From Pseudomonadota bacterium (GTDB lineage: Bacteria > Pseudomonadota > Alphaproteobacteria > Sphingomonadales > Sphingomonadaceae), in the NCBI GenBank assembly GCA_963205265.1, contig CAUJJI010000046.1, positions 1 to 63,721 of the forward strand: DNA of 63,721 nt, in the 5' to 3' direction. A program made the translations under genes and the position numbers. Shown piece after piece: positions 26,493 to 34,881 of this stretch (positions are counted from its first letter, which is position 1; the number at the start of each line of letters is the position of its first letter). A model generated the notes under the pieces. The model did not search any database. It was not told the origin of the DNA and worked only from the letters and a program-made list of their open reading frames with translations.

Positions 26493-27650
26493 ATGGCCAC
26501 GCCTCTGCGTCCGAACTGCGCCGAGGACCTCCGCGACCTCGTTGCCGATGCCGTCCGCGACGCGCGCGCCATCGAGGTGGTGGGCGGCGGCAGCAAGCGC
26601 GCCATCGGCAAGCCGCACCGGCAGGCCAGCCTGGTAGAGCTCGGCGATCTCACTGGCGTTATCGATTATGCGCCCAGCGAGCTGGTCCTCACCGCGCGCC
26701 CGGCGACGCCGCTGGCGGAAATCGAGAGCCTTCTCGCCCGCAACGGCCAGATGCTCGCCTTTGAGCCGTGGGAACACGGCTGCCTGTTCGCAGCCGCCAC
26801 GCCCATTGCCACTATCGGGGGAATCGTGGCGGCAGGGGTGGCCGGGCCGCGCCGGGTTTCGGCGGGCGGCGCGCGCGATCACCTGCTGGGTTTCGAGGCG
26901 GTCTCGGGCCGGGGCGAGATCTTTCGCGCCGGCGGCAAGGTGGTGAAGAACGTGGCCGGATTCGATCTGTCGAAAGCGATCGCAGGCTCCTGGGGCCAGC
27001 TCGCGATCATGACGGAGCTGACGTTGAAAGTGCTGCCGCGTCCCAAGTGCGCGGTCACGCTTGCTTTCGAAGGGCTCGATATCGAGCGCGCCGTCCGGGC
27101 CATGGCGGCCGGAATGGGCTCGCGCAATGCAGTCGCCGCCGCGGCCCATTGTCCACCGACAGGCGGCCGTCCGTCGCTGACTGCCCTGCGACTTGAAGGC
27201 TTTGCCGAATCGGTAGCCGCGCGCCTTGCCGCGCTGATCGATGAACTGGCTGATTTCGGCGCAGCACGGGAACTGACGCCGGACGAGGCTGCGGACTTCT
27301 GGCGCTCGGTCACGACAGCCGCTCCGCTGGCAGGCACGGAAACCTTGTGGCGCGCCCAGGTGGCGCCCTCGCGCGCCGCCGCACTGGCGCAATCCGTCGC
27401 GGACGAAGATGGCCGATGCCTGATCGACTGGGCCGGCGCGGCGCTGTGGATCGGCGCGCCTGCCGCCTGCGATGTCCGCAGTGCGGCGCTGGCCGCCCAG
27501 GGCCACGCCATGCTGGTGCGCGCGCCTGGCGAGCTCCGTACGCGCATTCCCGCCCGAAAGGCCGGCTCCCCTGCCCTCGGCGCACTCGAGGCCCGGCTGC
27601 GTCAGGCGTTCGACCCCGCCGGCATCCTCGATCCTCACCGATTTTCCTGA
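26493..27650 (+). CDS. glcE: Glycolate oxidase subunit GlcE (FAD-binding)
   Basis: A 385-residue FAD-binding subunit of the GlcDEF complex. The nucleotide-binding region shows VVGGGSKRAIGKPH (about 29-42) and TIGGIVAAGVAGPRR (about 108-122), followed by GGKVVKNVAGFDLSKAIAGSWG (about 149-170), a GlcE signature. It is shorter in its C-terminal part than GlcD, as expected. The ATG at 26493 follows the glcD stop by one base; an open upstream extension overlaps glcD and is not used. Confidence 0.92.
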   Translation: MATPLRPNCAEDLRDLVADAVRDARAIEVVGGGSKRAIGKPHRQASLVELGDLTGVIDYAPSELVLTARPATPLAEIESLLARNGQMLAFEPWEHGCLFAAATPIATIGGIVAAGVAGPRRVSAGGARDHLLGFEAVSGRGEIFRAGGKVVKNVAGFDLSKAIAGSWGQLAIMTELTLKVLPRPKCAVTLAFEGLDIERAVRAMAAGMGSRNAVAAAAHCPPTGGRPSLTALRLEGFAESVAARLAALIDELADFGAARELTPDEAADFWRSVTTAAPLAGTETLWRAQVAPSRAAALAQSVADEDGRCLIDWAGAALWIGAPAACDVRSAALAAQGHAMLVRAPGELRTRIPARKAGSPALGALEARLRQAFDPAGILDPHRFS

Positions 27651-27656
27651 GCCGCC

Positions 27657-28958
27657 ATGCAGACCCGGTTTACCCCGCAGCAGTTGAACGATCCGGCCAT
27701 GGCCGCTTCCGAAGCCGTGATCCGCAAGTGCGTGCACTGCGGCTTCTGCACTGCGACCTGCCCGACCTACCTGATGCTGGGCGACGAACTCGACAGCCCC
27801 CGTGGCCGCATCTACCTGATGAAGGAGATGCTCGAGAACGAGCAGCAGCCGACTGCCGAAGTGGTGCGGCACATCGACCGTTGCCTGTCCTGCCTGTCGT
27901 GCATGACCACCTGCCCTTCGGGCGTGAACTACATGCACCTCGTCGATCACGCCCGCGCCTATATCGAGGAGCGTTACGATCGCCCCTGGCACGAGCGGCT
28001 GGTCCGTGGACTTCTCGCCCGGACGCTGCCCCATCCCCGCCGGATGCGCGCGGCATTGACGATGGCCCGCTGGACGCGCTGGCTCGGCCCCGCGCTGGAC
28101 CGCATTCCCCATGCCGGCCCCCTGGCCGCGATGCTGCGTCTCGCGCCGGCCCGGCTGCCTGCGCCGGCATCGAAGAAGGCAGCCGGCGCGCAAGGGAAGC
28201 GTCGAGGCCGGGTCGTGGTCCTGCAGGGCTGTGCCGACTCGGTCCTGCGCCCGGAAATCCGCGCAGCCACCGTGGCAATCCTCACGCGCGCCGGCTTCGA
28301 TGTCGATTTCGCGCAAGGCGAAGGCTGCTGCGGCGCGCTGACCTGGCACCTTGGCCGTACCGACGAGGGCCTGGTCTCGGCGCGCCGCAACGTCGACGCC
28401 TGGCGCAAGGAGATGGCGCGCGGCCTCGACGCCATCGTCGTCACCGCATCGGGGTGCGGGACGACGGTGAAGGACTATGGCTTCATACTGCGCGACGATC
28501 CTGGCTATGCGGAGGACGCCGCCAGGATCTCGGCACTCGCGCGCGACGTCGTCGAGCTGCTCGCCGATTGCGGCCTGCCGCGTGGACGCAGTGCCCCCGC
28601 GCTGCGGGTCGCCTACCAGTCGCCCTGTTCGATGCGCCACGGCCAGAAGATCACCACTGCGCCGCTGGCGCTGCTGGAATCGGCAGGGTTCCAGGTATCC
28701 GAACCGGCAGAGGCCCATCTCTGCTGCGGTTCTGCGGGCACCTACAACATCATGCAGCCCGAGCTTGCGGCGCGGCTCGGCGATCGCAAGGCGGAAAGCC
28801 TCGCGCAGCGCAATCCCGATGTGGTCGCCACCGGCAATGTCGGCTGCGCCACGCAGCTCGAGTCGCGGCTTGGGGTCCCTGTCGTCCACACGGTCGAACT
28901 GCTGGACTGGGCGACCGGCGGCACGATGCCCCTGCGCCTGGCAGCCATCGCAACTTGA
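27657..28958 (+). CDS. glcF: Glycolate oxidase iron-sulfur subunit GlcF
   Basis: A 433-residue electron-transfer subunit. Two 4Fe-4S motifs are seen near the N-terminus: Cys25, 28, 31 and 35 (CVHCGFCTATCP) and Cys76, 79, 82 and 86 (CLSCLSCMTTCP). Two CCG domains follow (GEGCCGALTWHLGR and HLCCGSAGTYN), as in heterodisulfide-reductase-like subunits. It completes glcDEF six bases after glcE. The complete trio supports membrane-linked oxidation of glycolate or a similar hydroxyacid. Confidence 0.93.
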   Translation: MQTRFTPQQLNDPAMAASEAVIRKCVHCGFCTATCPTYLMLGDELDSPRGRIYLMKEMLENEQQPTAEVVRHIDRCLSCLSCMTTCPSGVNYMHLVDHARAYIEERYDRPWHERLVRGLLARTLPHPRRMRAALTMARWTRWLGPALDRIPHAGPLAAMLRLAPARLPAPASKKAAGAQGKRRGRVVVLQGCADSVLRPEIRAATVAILTRAGFDVDFAQGEGCCGALTWHLGRTDEGLVSARRNVDAWRKEMARGLDAIVVTASGCGTTVKDYGFILRDDPGYAEDAARISALARDVVELLADCGLPRGRSAPALRVAYQSPCSMRHGQKITTAPLALLESAGFQVSEPAEAHLCCGSAGTYNIMQPELAARLGDRKAESLAQRNPDVVATGNVGCATQLESRLGVPVVHTVELLDWATGGTMPLRLAAIAT

Positions 28959-29094
28959 TCCGAAGTATCCGCCTCGGCGCGCCTCGCGCATCAGGCCGCG
29001 CGGACAATCGGCGCAGGCGATATTGGTGCAGGTAGCTCACGAGTCGTGAACGCCATTTCATCCAACTCTGAACTCGCACGAAAGGATCAGCGAT

Positions 29095-29670
29095 ATGAGC
29101 AGGCTGCTGGGGAACCCGGTTCATCAGTGCTTCGTCTATCCGGACTTCGACGCCGCGCTGGCGCGCTTCGCGGCGGCGGGGATCGGCCCCTTCTTCGTCC
29201 TGGAGCAAGGCGGCGGCATGAGCATCTTCCGGGGGGAGGATCATTTTCTCTGCATCAAGGTGGCCTTCGTCTACACCGGCAACACCTGCTTCGAGATCAT
29301 CACGCCGATCGGTGAGCAGCAGTCCACCTACAGCGAATTCCTCGGTCGCAACCCCAGCGGCGGCCTGCATCACATCGCCTATTTCTCCGAGGACTTCGAC
29401 CAGACCCTGGCAATGCTGGCGGCCGAGGGCCGTCCGTTCACGGTCGTGCAAGACCTGCGCGCGCCGGGCAGCGACTGGTCGATCGAGGTCTATTGCGAGC
29501 CCGACGGCATCGACAACCCCGTCAACTACCAGTTGCTGCGGCCGGGCCTGTTCGACGCCTGGTTCGACGCCATGCGCGAGGCTGCCGCCGATTGGGACGG
29601 CGCCGATCCGATCCGGGACGCTCGCCCGCTGATGGCCGCCGCCCTGGCCAAGGGTGCAGGCGGGGCCTGA
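29095..29670 (+). CDS. VOC (glyoxalase/dioxygenase) superfamily protein
   Basis: A 191-residue cytosolic protein with two beta-alpha-beta-beta-beta units: QCFVYPDFDAALARFAAAGIGPFF in the first and GGLHHIAYFSEDFDQTLAML in the second. Possible metal ligands are the His of NPVHQ and the His pair of GGLHHIAYF, with a glutamate in CFEIITP. Relatives include methylmalonyl-CoA epimerase-like and lactoylglutathione-lyase-like proteins. The reaction is not known. It lies 136 bases after glcF in the same direction and may be the last gene of that operon. Confidence 0.8.
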   Translation: MSRLLGNPVHQCFVYPDFDAALARFAAAGIGPFFVLEQGGGMSIFRGEDHFLCIKVAFVYTGNTCFEIITPIGEQQSTYSEFLGRNPSGGLHHIAYFSEDFDQTLAMLAAEGRPFTVVQDLRAPGSDWSIEVYCEPDGIDNPVNYQLLRPGLFDAWFDAMREAAADWDGADPIRDARPLMAAALAKGAGGA

Positions 29671-29894
29671 GCTACCGAGAGACCATGTGGCGAGCGGCAT
29701 GACAAGCGGCCGCTCTCTGCATCGCACCGCCCCTTCCCGCATTCTGGCCGAGGCGCGAGTTCCTTGGCCCGACCATCGCGATCGGCATCGCGGACCACCA
29801 TGCTGCCAGCGCCCGCTCGAGCGCATTCCTGGCCGCCAGCTCTTTGCCCGGCACCATCGGAAGTGCCGTCGAGCAAATTGCTTGCATGAGGTGG

Positions 29895-30635
29895 TCAGAG
29901 AGGCCGCAAGCGGATGTTGCGATACTCGATCGTTCCGCGTTCCGATTCCAGGCCGATCCGGCCGGGTAGATCGACCAGCATCGTGGCTTCGTTCACGACA
30001 ACGCCGTTGACCTGGATGCGGACGGTCTTGTCCTTCAGGTGGACGTCGACGGTGTTCCACTCACCTGCCGGCTTTTCGGCCTGCTGGATCTTGAGGTGGC
30101 GGCGGATGTGCCCGCCCGGAGCGAGTTCGAGATTGCCGAACGGCCTGAAGCTTCTTTCGGGCGAGGTCCTGAGCATGCTCTCGCTGTAGCCCAGCACCCA
30201 CAGGTCGCCCGTGTTCGGCGGCTGCAACTGGACCATGTAGAAGCGCGCCTGCTCGCCGTGCAGCATGTCCCACACGAAAGGGGGGCGAATTCGCAGGAAG
30301 ATGCCGCTGTCGTCGCGCGGATGCGGCTTCGTCCAGCGATATTCCAGGTGCAGGTCATAGTTGAGGTAATCGCGCTTGGTCATCAACGCGCCGTGCATGG
30401 CCGGATCGATGCGGATCGTGCGCTCGGGCGTTATCGTCGCGAAATCCGAGATGGTGGCCCGGCCATCGGCGTTGTAGCCGATTTCCTCGAGGAAGAAGGT
30501 CCAGCCCGAAAAATCCTTGCCGTTGAACAGCTCGATCTCGCCGGTAGCGCCCGCGGCAACCGGCTGGGGCAATGCAGCCGACGCGATGCACGCAATCACC
30601 CTGTGCAGGGCCAGGGATGTGCTTGACGGTCTCAA
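29895..30635 (-). CDS. Exported DUF1080 protein (3-keto-disaccharide hydrolase family)
   Basis: A 246-residue exported protein with a signal peptide (about 1-28) and one concanavalin-like DUF1080 domain. Landmarks are ELFNGKDFSGWTFF (about 35-48), LMTKRDYLNYDLHLEYRW (about 84-101), DDSGIFLRI and the terminal GRIGLESERGTIEYRNIRLRPL. Some members hydrolyse 3-keto-glycosides. The TTG at 30635 is used because GAGGGG lies seven bases upstream. It is divergent from TonB receptor 2, which suggests that both act on the same glycoside. No partner glycoside 3-dehydrogenase is evident nearby. Confidence 0.82.
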   Translation of the reverse strand: MRPSSTSLALHRVIACIASAALPQPVAAGATGEIELFNGKDFSGWTFFLEEIGYNADGRATISDFATITPERTIRIDPAMHGALMTKRDYLNYDLHLEYRWTKPHPRDDSGIFLRIRPPFVWDMLHGEQARFYMVQLQPPNTGDLWVLGYSESMLRTSPERSFRPFGNLELAPGGHIRRHLKIQQAEKPAGEWNTVDVHLKDKTVRIQVNGVVVNEATMLVDLPGRIGLESERGTIEYRNIRLRPL

Positions 30636-31019
30636 TACCTTACCCCTCGTCTCGAGTGCTCGGCCTCCAGGGCAAATCTGTTGCTTGATTCGCCCACATT
30701 TGCATGATCACCATGTTTGGCCTCTCGTACATCTGTGCCAAATTTGCCACTCCATCCAAGTTCTTTTTGGTTTGGCCGAAACATTGGATTTGTCGGCCAG
30801 ATTGGCTGGTTTCAGATATATTCCTGCTATATAATTGAATTATCGCACTTAAATTATCCGCACGAAGCCCCGTCATTCACTCTGTAGGCAAAATTGGTAA
30901 GTCCAATATACAATAATTGATAAGGCATAAACTTGAGGCCAGGCGTGAGATGTGACATGACGCCGGCTGAAAGAGGATCACGCCCCGCCCCGGGCGTTCG
31001 AGAGGGAGGCTTCGCTACC
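30636..31019. promoter_or_regulatory. AT-rich divergent regulatory region of TonB receptor 2
   Basis: The 384-base region is clearly AT-richer than its neighbours. It contains a perfect 7-bp inverted repeat TGGCCGA/TCGGCCA (30773-30779 and 30793-30799), a TATAAT at 30830-30835 without a good -35 partner, and the operator-like site at 30893-30907. Several TTGG/CCAA half-sites are scattered through it. A GAGAGGGAGGC sequence supplies the ribosome-binding site for the receptor. Confidence 0.5.
30893..30907. promoter_or_regulatory. Operator-like site C (ATTGGTAAGTCCAAT)
   Basis: A perfect 5-bp inverted repeat ATTGG-N5-CCAAT with 13 of 15 positions identical to the site over the gntR start. It lies 112 bases before the ATG of TonB receptor 2. 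Confidence 0.6.
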
Positions 31020-33521
31020 ATGTCACGATCTGCACTTGTTTTGTCGCTCGGCGTCAGCTTGCTGGCTCTTGCGCCGGTTGCCCACGCGCAGTCGGCGGAA
31101 GCGTCCGAACCGAACGCAGACTCCGGTCTGGCCGCAGGAGACGAAATCGTCGTGAGCGCTCGGCGCCGATCCGAATCGATTCAGGACGTCCCGCAGACCG
31201 TCAACGTCGTCACGGCCGAACAGGTCGAGAAGCTCAACCTGCGCAGCTTCCAGGAGATCGCGACGATCGTTCCCGGCCTGACCATGACGCAGACCTCGAG
31301 CTTCTCCAGCCAGGCGACGGTTCGCGGCGTGGCCTTCGTGCCGGAGGCAAGCGGCAACAATCCCAGCGTGGAATTCTATCTCAACGACACCCCGATCTCG
31401 TCGGGCTTCCTCTTCCAGTCGACATACGACTTCGGCCAGTTCGAATTGCAGCGCGGTCCGCAGGGCACCCTGCGCGGTCGCGCCGCCCCTTCCGGGTCGA
31501 TCGCGGTCACGGTGAGGCGCCCGGTGCTCGACGAAGCTGGTGTCGCCCTCAATGCGACGATAACCGATACGCACTCCCGCAAGATCGACGGCGTGCTCAA
31601 CGTGCCGATCATCAGGGACGTGCTGGGCGTGCGCATCGCCGGCGTGGTCGACAAGTCACGCGGCAACCTTGTCCGTTCGATCAAGGAGCCGGTCGACCCC
31701 TCGCATAACGAAAAGCCCTATCGCACGACGGAGTCGTTCCGGGTTGGCGTGAAGTTCGAGCCCACCGAATGGATCTCCGCGAATGTCATGTACCAGAAGC
31801 TCCACTCGGAGGACCACAGCTATGCCCAGGTGGTTTCCGACTCGCTTTACGGAGGGCCGGCCGCCACGACGCAGGTCATCCGCGCCTTCGACCGACTCTC
31901 GATCGACGACCAGGGCTCCTACGGCCGGCAGGACCACGACGTGCTGGTCGGCAACCTGGACATCCGCTTCGCCGGCCAGAAGCTGAGCTATGTCGGCTCG
32001 CGCACCAAGCAGGCATATTCCAGCATCGCGCTTCAGGACGCGGCCGATTACTTCTCGCCGCCGCGCGTGAACATGGCCGACCGGACGTTCTCCGACCCGG
32101 CCGGCTTCGTCCCTGCCTGCGTCAATGGATCGAGCGGTCTTGGGGTCCGGCCGACCACCGGCGGCTTCTTCCAGTGCACGCTGGGCGCCGGCAAGCGCGA
32201 ATCGCACGAATTGCGACTTGCTTCGGACAGCCGCATTGCCGGCATCTTCGACTACGTGATCGGCGGGTTCTACGACCACAACAAGAACCCGGTGAACCTG
32301 ACCCAGGAAACCCCGATCGTGAACACCACGACGCGGGCGATCACCACTATCTCGCGCACGGCGATCGAAAGGGAGGGCGCGTCCACCGAGAAGTCGGTGT
32401 TCGGCAATCTCACCGCGCACCTCGGTGCTTTCGAGCTGTCGGGCGGCCTGCGCTACATCGACTACAAGAGCGACAGCTTTCTGCGGCAGGGCGGCGCTCT
32501 CCTGAGCACGCAGAAGGACCACGATGACGCAGTCGTCTACCTGGCCTCGGCGAAGTACCAGATCACGCCCGACATCATGGTCTACGCCTTGACCGGTTCG
32601 TCATGGCGGCCCGGTCCGCGCGTCGTCGGCAACTTTTCCGTCGGCGCAAATGGACAGAGCGGCCCGAGCGCGCTCGAGCGTCAATTCATGAACCTGCCGC
32701 CCGAGCGCTCGAAGTCCTACGAAATCGGCGCGAAGACCGCATTCCTCGACGGCCGGGGGCGCTTGAACGTCAGCGCCTACTACCAGAAGTTCAGGAACTA
32801 TCCCTTCCGCGGACCTTCGGTTTCCTACCTCAACTACAGACTGGTCAACGGTGCTCCGTCGGCAGAGGTAGGCGGCTTCAACTTCGTGTCGCCGGTCCCG
32901 GTTACCGTGAAGGGTATCGAAGCGGATGTCTCGTTCCGGATCCTGCCGCGCTGGAACGTTTCCGCCACCGTCGCCTACTCCGACGGCCGCATCAAGAACG
33001 GGACGATCGCCTGTACCGACCTCGATCGCAATGGCGTGCCCGACCTCAACGCTACGACGCCGACGCTCGCGCAATTGCAGGCAGCCCTGCCTGCGGGCCA
33101 GAACCTGGCCATTTGCTCCGGAACCAATCGGCGCGCGCTGACGAGCCCGAAGCTGGGCGCCAACCTGCAGTCCGAATATGGCTTTGCCATCGGCCAGAGG
33201 ATGGACGGTTTCGTTCGCGGTTCGGCCTCGCTTTTCGGCAGCACGCGGAACGACCCCACCAACACGGTCGACGACGTCGATTCCTATGGCCTGCTGAACC
33301 TGTTCGCGGGCCTGCGCGATCCCGATGGGGCCTGGGAGATTTCGCTGTTCGGCAAGAACATCCTGCGCGAGCGCCAGGTGCTGTCGGTTGGATCGGCGGT
33401 AACCTCGCAAACCGTCCGTACGCCGGGCAGCATCACTTACCGGTCGGAATACAGGACGGTGTCGGTAACGGCGCCGCGCGAATTCGGCCTGAGCGCCAGG
33501 ATCGCGCTGGGGTCGCGCTGA
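31020..33521 (+). CDS. TonB-dependent outer-membrane receptor 2
   Basis: An 833-residue outer-membrane transporter. It has a signal peptide (about 1-24, ending VAHAQ), a TonB-box-like DEIVVSARRR (about 40-49), a plug domain (SIQDVPQTVNVVTAEQVEKL; QFELQRGPQGTLRGRAAPSGSIAV) and a beta-barrel to the C-terminus. The plug is of the type often annotated as FecA/CirA-like in sphingomonads, but many such receptors carry plant-derived compounds or oligosaccharides. The ATG at 31020 has a GAGAGGGAGGC ribosome-binding site; an open extension lies upstream. It is a different subfamily from receptor 1. Confidence 0.93.
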   Translation: MSRSALVLSLGVSLLALAPVAHAQSAEASEPNADSGLAAGDEIVVSARRRSESIQDVPQTVNVVTAEQVEKLNLRSFQEIATIVPGLTMTQTSSFSSQATVRGVAFVPEASGNNPSVEFYLNDTPISSGFLFQSTYDFGQFELQRGPQGTLRGRAAPSGSIAVTVRRPVLDEAGVALNATITDTHSRKIDGVLNVPIIRDVLGVRIAGVVDKSRGNLVRSIKEPVDPSHNEKPYRTTESFRVGVKFEPTEWISANVMYQKLHSEDHSYAQVVSDSLYGGPAATTQVIRAFDRLSIDDQGSYGRQDHDVLVGNLDIRFAGQKLSYVGSRTKQAYSSIALQDAADYFSPPRVNMADRTFSDPAGFVPACVNGSSGLGVRPTTGGFFQCTLGAGKRESHELRLASDSRIAGIFDYVIGGFYDHNKNPVNLTQETPIVNTTTRAITTISRTAIEREGASTEKSVFGNLTAHLGAFELSGGLRYIDYKSDSFLRQGGALLSTQKDHDDAVVYLASAKYQITPDIMVYALTGSSWRPGPRVVGNFSVGANGQSGPSALERQFMNLPPERSKSYEIGAKTAFLDGRGRLNVSAYYQKFRNYPFRGPSVSYLNYRLVNGAPSAEVGGFNFVSPVPVTVKGIEADVSFRILPRWNVSATVAYSDGRIKNGTIACTDLDRNGVPDLNATTPTLAQLQAALPAGQNLAICSGTNRRALTSPKLGANLQSEYGFAIGQRMDGFVRGSASLFGSTRNDPTNTVDDVDSYGLLNLFAGLRDPDGAWEISLFGKNILRERQVLSVGSAVTSQTVRTPGSITYRSEYRTVSVTAPREFGLSARIALGSR

Positions 33522-33529
33522 TCATGAGT

Positions 33530-33555
33530 GCGGGCGGCCAGGACGGGCCGCCCGC
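33530..33555 (+). terminator. Strong hairpin after TonB receptor 2
   Basis: GCGGGCGGCC and GGCCGCCCGC form a perfect 10-bp stem around a 6-base loop, starting 9 bases after the receptor stop. There is no T run, so it may terminate weakly or protect the 3' end of the mRNA. Confidence 0.5.
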
Positions 33556-33941
33556 CGTGGCCTGCTGCCGAACCTTGCGATGGTCGTCCAGGACTTCGGT
33601 TGGGGCGCGACGAGGCTTTGCTCAGCCCGGCCCGGCGTGGTTCGTTGCAGTGCCACGGTCACAACGGGCGGATCAGCGAGAAGCGCCGGTCCCGCGAGCG
33701 CCGTCGCGGTGGCAGGGACGATGCGACCTGCGGCCAACCAATTGATTGTCGTGATGAATCTCTTCCCTCGGTGTTGGATGCGTCGGAGCTCGGCGCGCCC
33801 TTGCTCGCCGAGCCTCCGCTCCGAAACGATTTGCAATCGTTCAAACTCTGAACTAAATCGTCGCCCGGTTGCAGTATGACGATGCCTTGTTTGACCAATC
33901 CGACCTGCCGGCGGTTAGCGCTGCCGATCCGAGGAGCCTGA
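33556..33941. other. Noncoding stretch before the cytochrome c' gene, with a weak operator half-site
   Basis: No gene is supported here. At 33885-33899 the sequence CCTTGTTTGACCAAT carries one full half-site (TGACCAAT) of the shared operator but matches only 10 of 15 positions. It lies 42 bases before the cytochrome c' start, so it is a weak candidate regulatory site. Confidence 0.35.
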
Positions 33942-34394
33942 ATGTCTCGCTTAGTCCGCCGCGCCCTGTTTGCCGCCCTGGCGGGCGCGCTCGCCGGCGT
34001 CCCCTTGCTCGCCGCTCCGGCCGACACGATCCGCGCGCGGATTGCCGGGTACAAGCAGCTCGGCGCCGCCTTCAAGGCGGTCAACGATGGACTTCGGGGC
34101 GAACCCGATCTCGTGAAGGTTCGCAAGGCCGTGGGGCAGATCGCCGGCGCTTCCGCCGCCCAGTACAAGTGGTATCCGCGTGGATCCGGTCCTCAGCCGG
34201 GCGTCAAGACGGCAGCGAAAGTGGAAATCTGGAGCCGGGGCGCACAATTCCGCGCCGGTCAGGATCGCTTCGCCGGACAGGCCGCGGCGCTGCAGCGGGC
34301 GGCCGCGGGCGGTGATCCGGTGGCCATTCGCGCCGAGGCCCGCAAGCTTGGCGCCACTTGCAAGGCTTGTCACGATGCCTTCCGCGCCGATTGA
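33942..34394 (+). CDS. Cytochrome c' (class II c-type cytochrome)
   Basis: A 150-residue periplasmic haem protein with a signal peptide (about 1-25). The body is helix-rich, and a single haem-binding CKACH lies at residues 140-144, near the C-terminus as in class II cytochromes. Cytochromes c' bind NO or transfer electrons; the role here is open. It precedes a HiPIP gene by 25 bases. A second protein of the same class lies at 39216, on the other side of the DUF1592/DUF1552 genes. Confidence 0.88.
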   Translation: MSRLVRRALFAALAGALAGVPLLAAPADTIRARIAGYKQLGAAFKAVNDGLRGEPDLVKVRKAVGQIAGASAAQYKWYPRGSGPQPGVKTAAKVEIWSRGAQFRAGQDRFAGQAAALQRAAAGGDPVAIRAEARKLGATCKACHDAFRAD

Positions 34395-34419
34395 AGTCCT
34401 TCGCAACCGGAGACGAAAG

Positions 34420-34716
34420 ATGCCCACATCCCGCCGTTCGTTTCTTGCCGTCGCGGCACTGACGCCGTTCGCTCTGGGAGCGGCCGGCCGGGCTGGCGCT
34501 GCGGAAGCCTGCTATGATCCTGCAGCCCTGTCGCTCTCCCAGAAGAACCTGCGCCGCTCGCTCAGCTACGTCGAAGCATCGGCCGATCCGAAGCGGCATT
34601 GCGGCCTGTGCGCATTCTACACCGCAACGTCGGCCGGCTGCGGCAGCTGCAAGATGATGAGCGACAATCCGGTGAATTCGGGCGGGCTTTGCGATTCCTT
34701 CGCGCCTAAAGGTTGA
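34420..34716 (+). CDS. High-potential iron-sulfur protein (HiPIP)
   Basis: A 98-residue protein with a Tat-type N-terminus (TSRRSFLAVAAL) and a signal region to about residue 27, so it is probably exported folded. The cluster cysteines fit the HiPIP order: Cys61 and Cys64 (HCGLCAFY), Cys77 (GCGSCKM) and Cys91 (GGLCDSF). HiPIPs are soluble periplasmic electron carriers. It follows a cytochrome c' gene by 25 bases and precedes a secreted-protein operon, suggesting a periplasmic electron-transfer chain. The ATG at 34420 is preceded by GGAGACGA. Confidence 0.88.
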   Translation: MPTSRRSFLAVAALTPFALGAAGRAGAAEACYDPAALSLSQKNLRRSLSYVEASADPKRHCGLCAFYTATSAGCGSCKMMSDNPVNSGGLCDSFAPKG

Positions 34717-34881
34717 CCGACCGCCGGCCGCAAACTTGTTAAAAATTGTAACAATTGGTGTCACTTGGCCGATTTGGTCTGGCCACATTGCAGTCACAAG
34801 TCTTACAGTAATCCCATCGCGCGCTCGAAGTGTCCGGAACGATCACACGCGCGCAGCGAAGCATCATGGAGGCGAGGTGTC
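34717..34881. promoter_or_regulatory. Regulatory gap with operator-like site D (34773-34787) and a second palindrome
   Basis: TTTGGTCTGGCCACA at 34773-34787 keeps the core TTGGTCNGGCCA of the shared operator (11 of 15 positions) and lies 94 bases before the next start. A separate perfect inverted repeat TTGTTA-AAAATTG-TAACAA lies at 34736-34754 and could be the HiPIP terminator or a further site. The region is AT-rich and probably contains the promoter of the seven-gene run ending at the hexuronate carrier. Confidence 0.5.

Noticed and set aside
26358..28991. Minus-strand open frame of about 880 codons opposite glcDEF
   Set aside because: It has the same composition artefact; glcD, glcE and glcF on the other strand have clear motifs.
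30830..30835. TATAAT as a promoter for TonB receptor 2
   Set aside because: No acceptable -35 element is found at 16-18 bases. The sequence is in a generally AT-rich stretch, so it was not listed as a promoter by itself.
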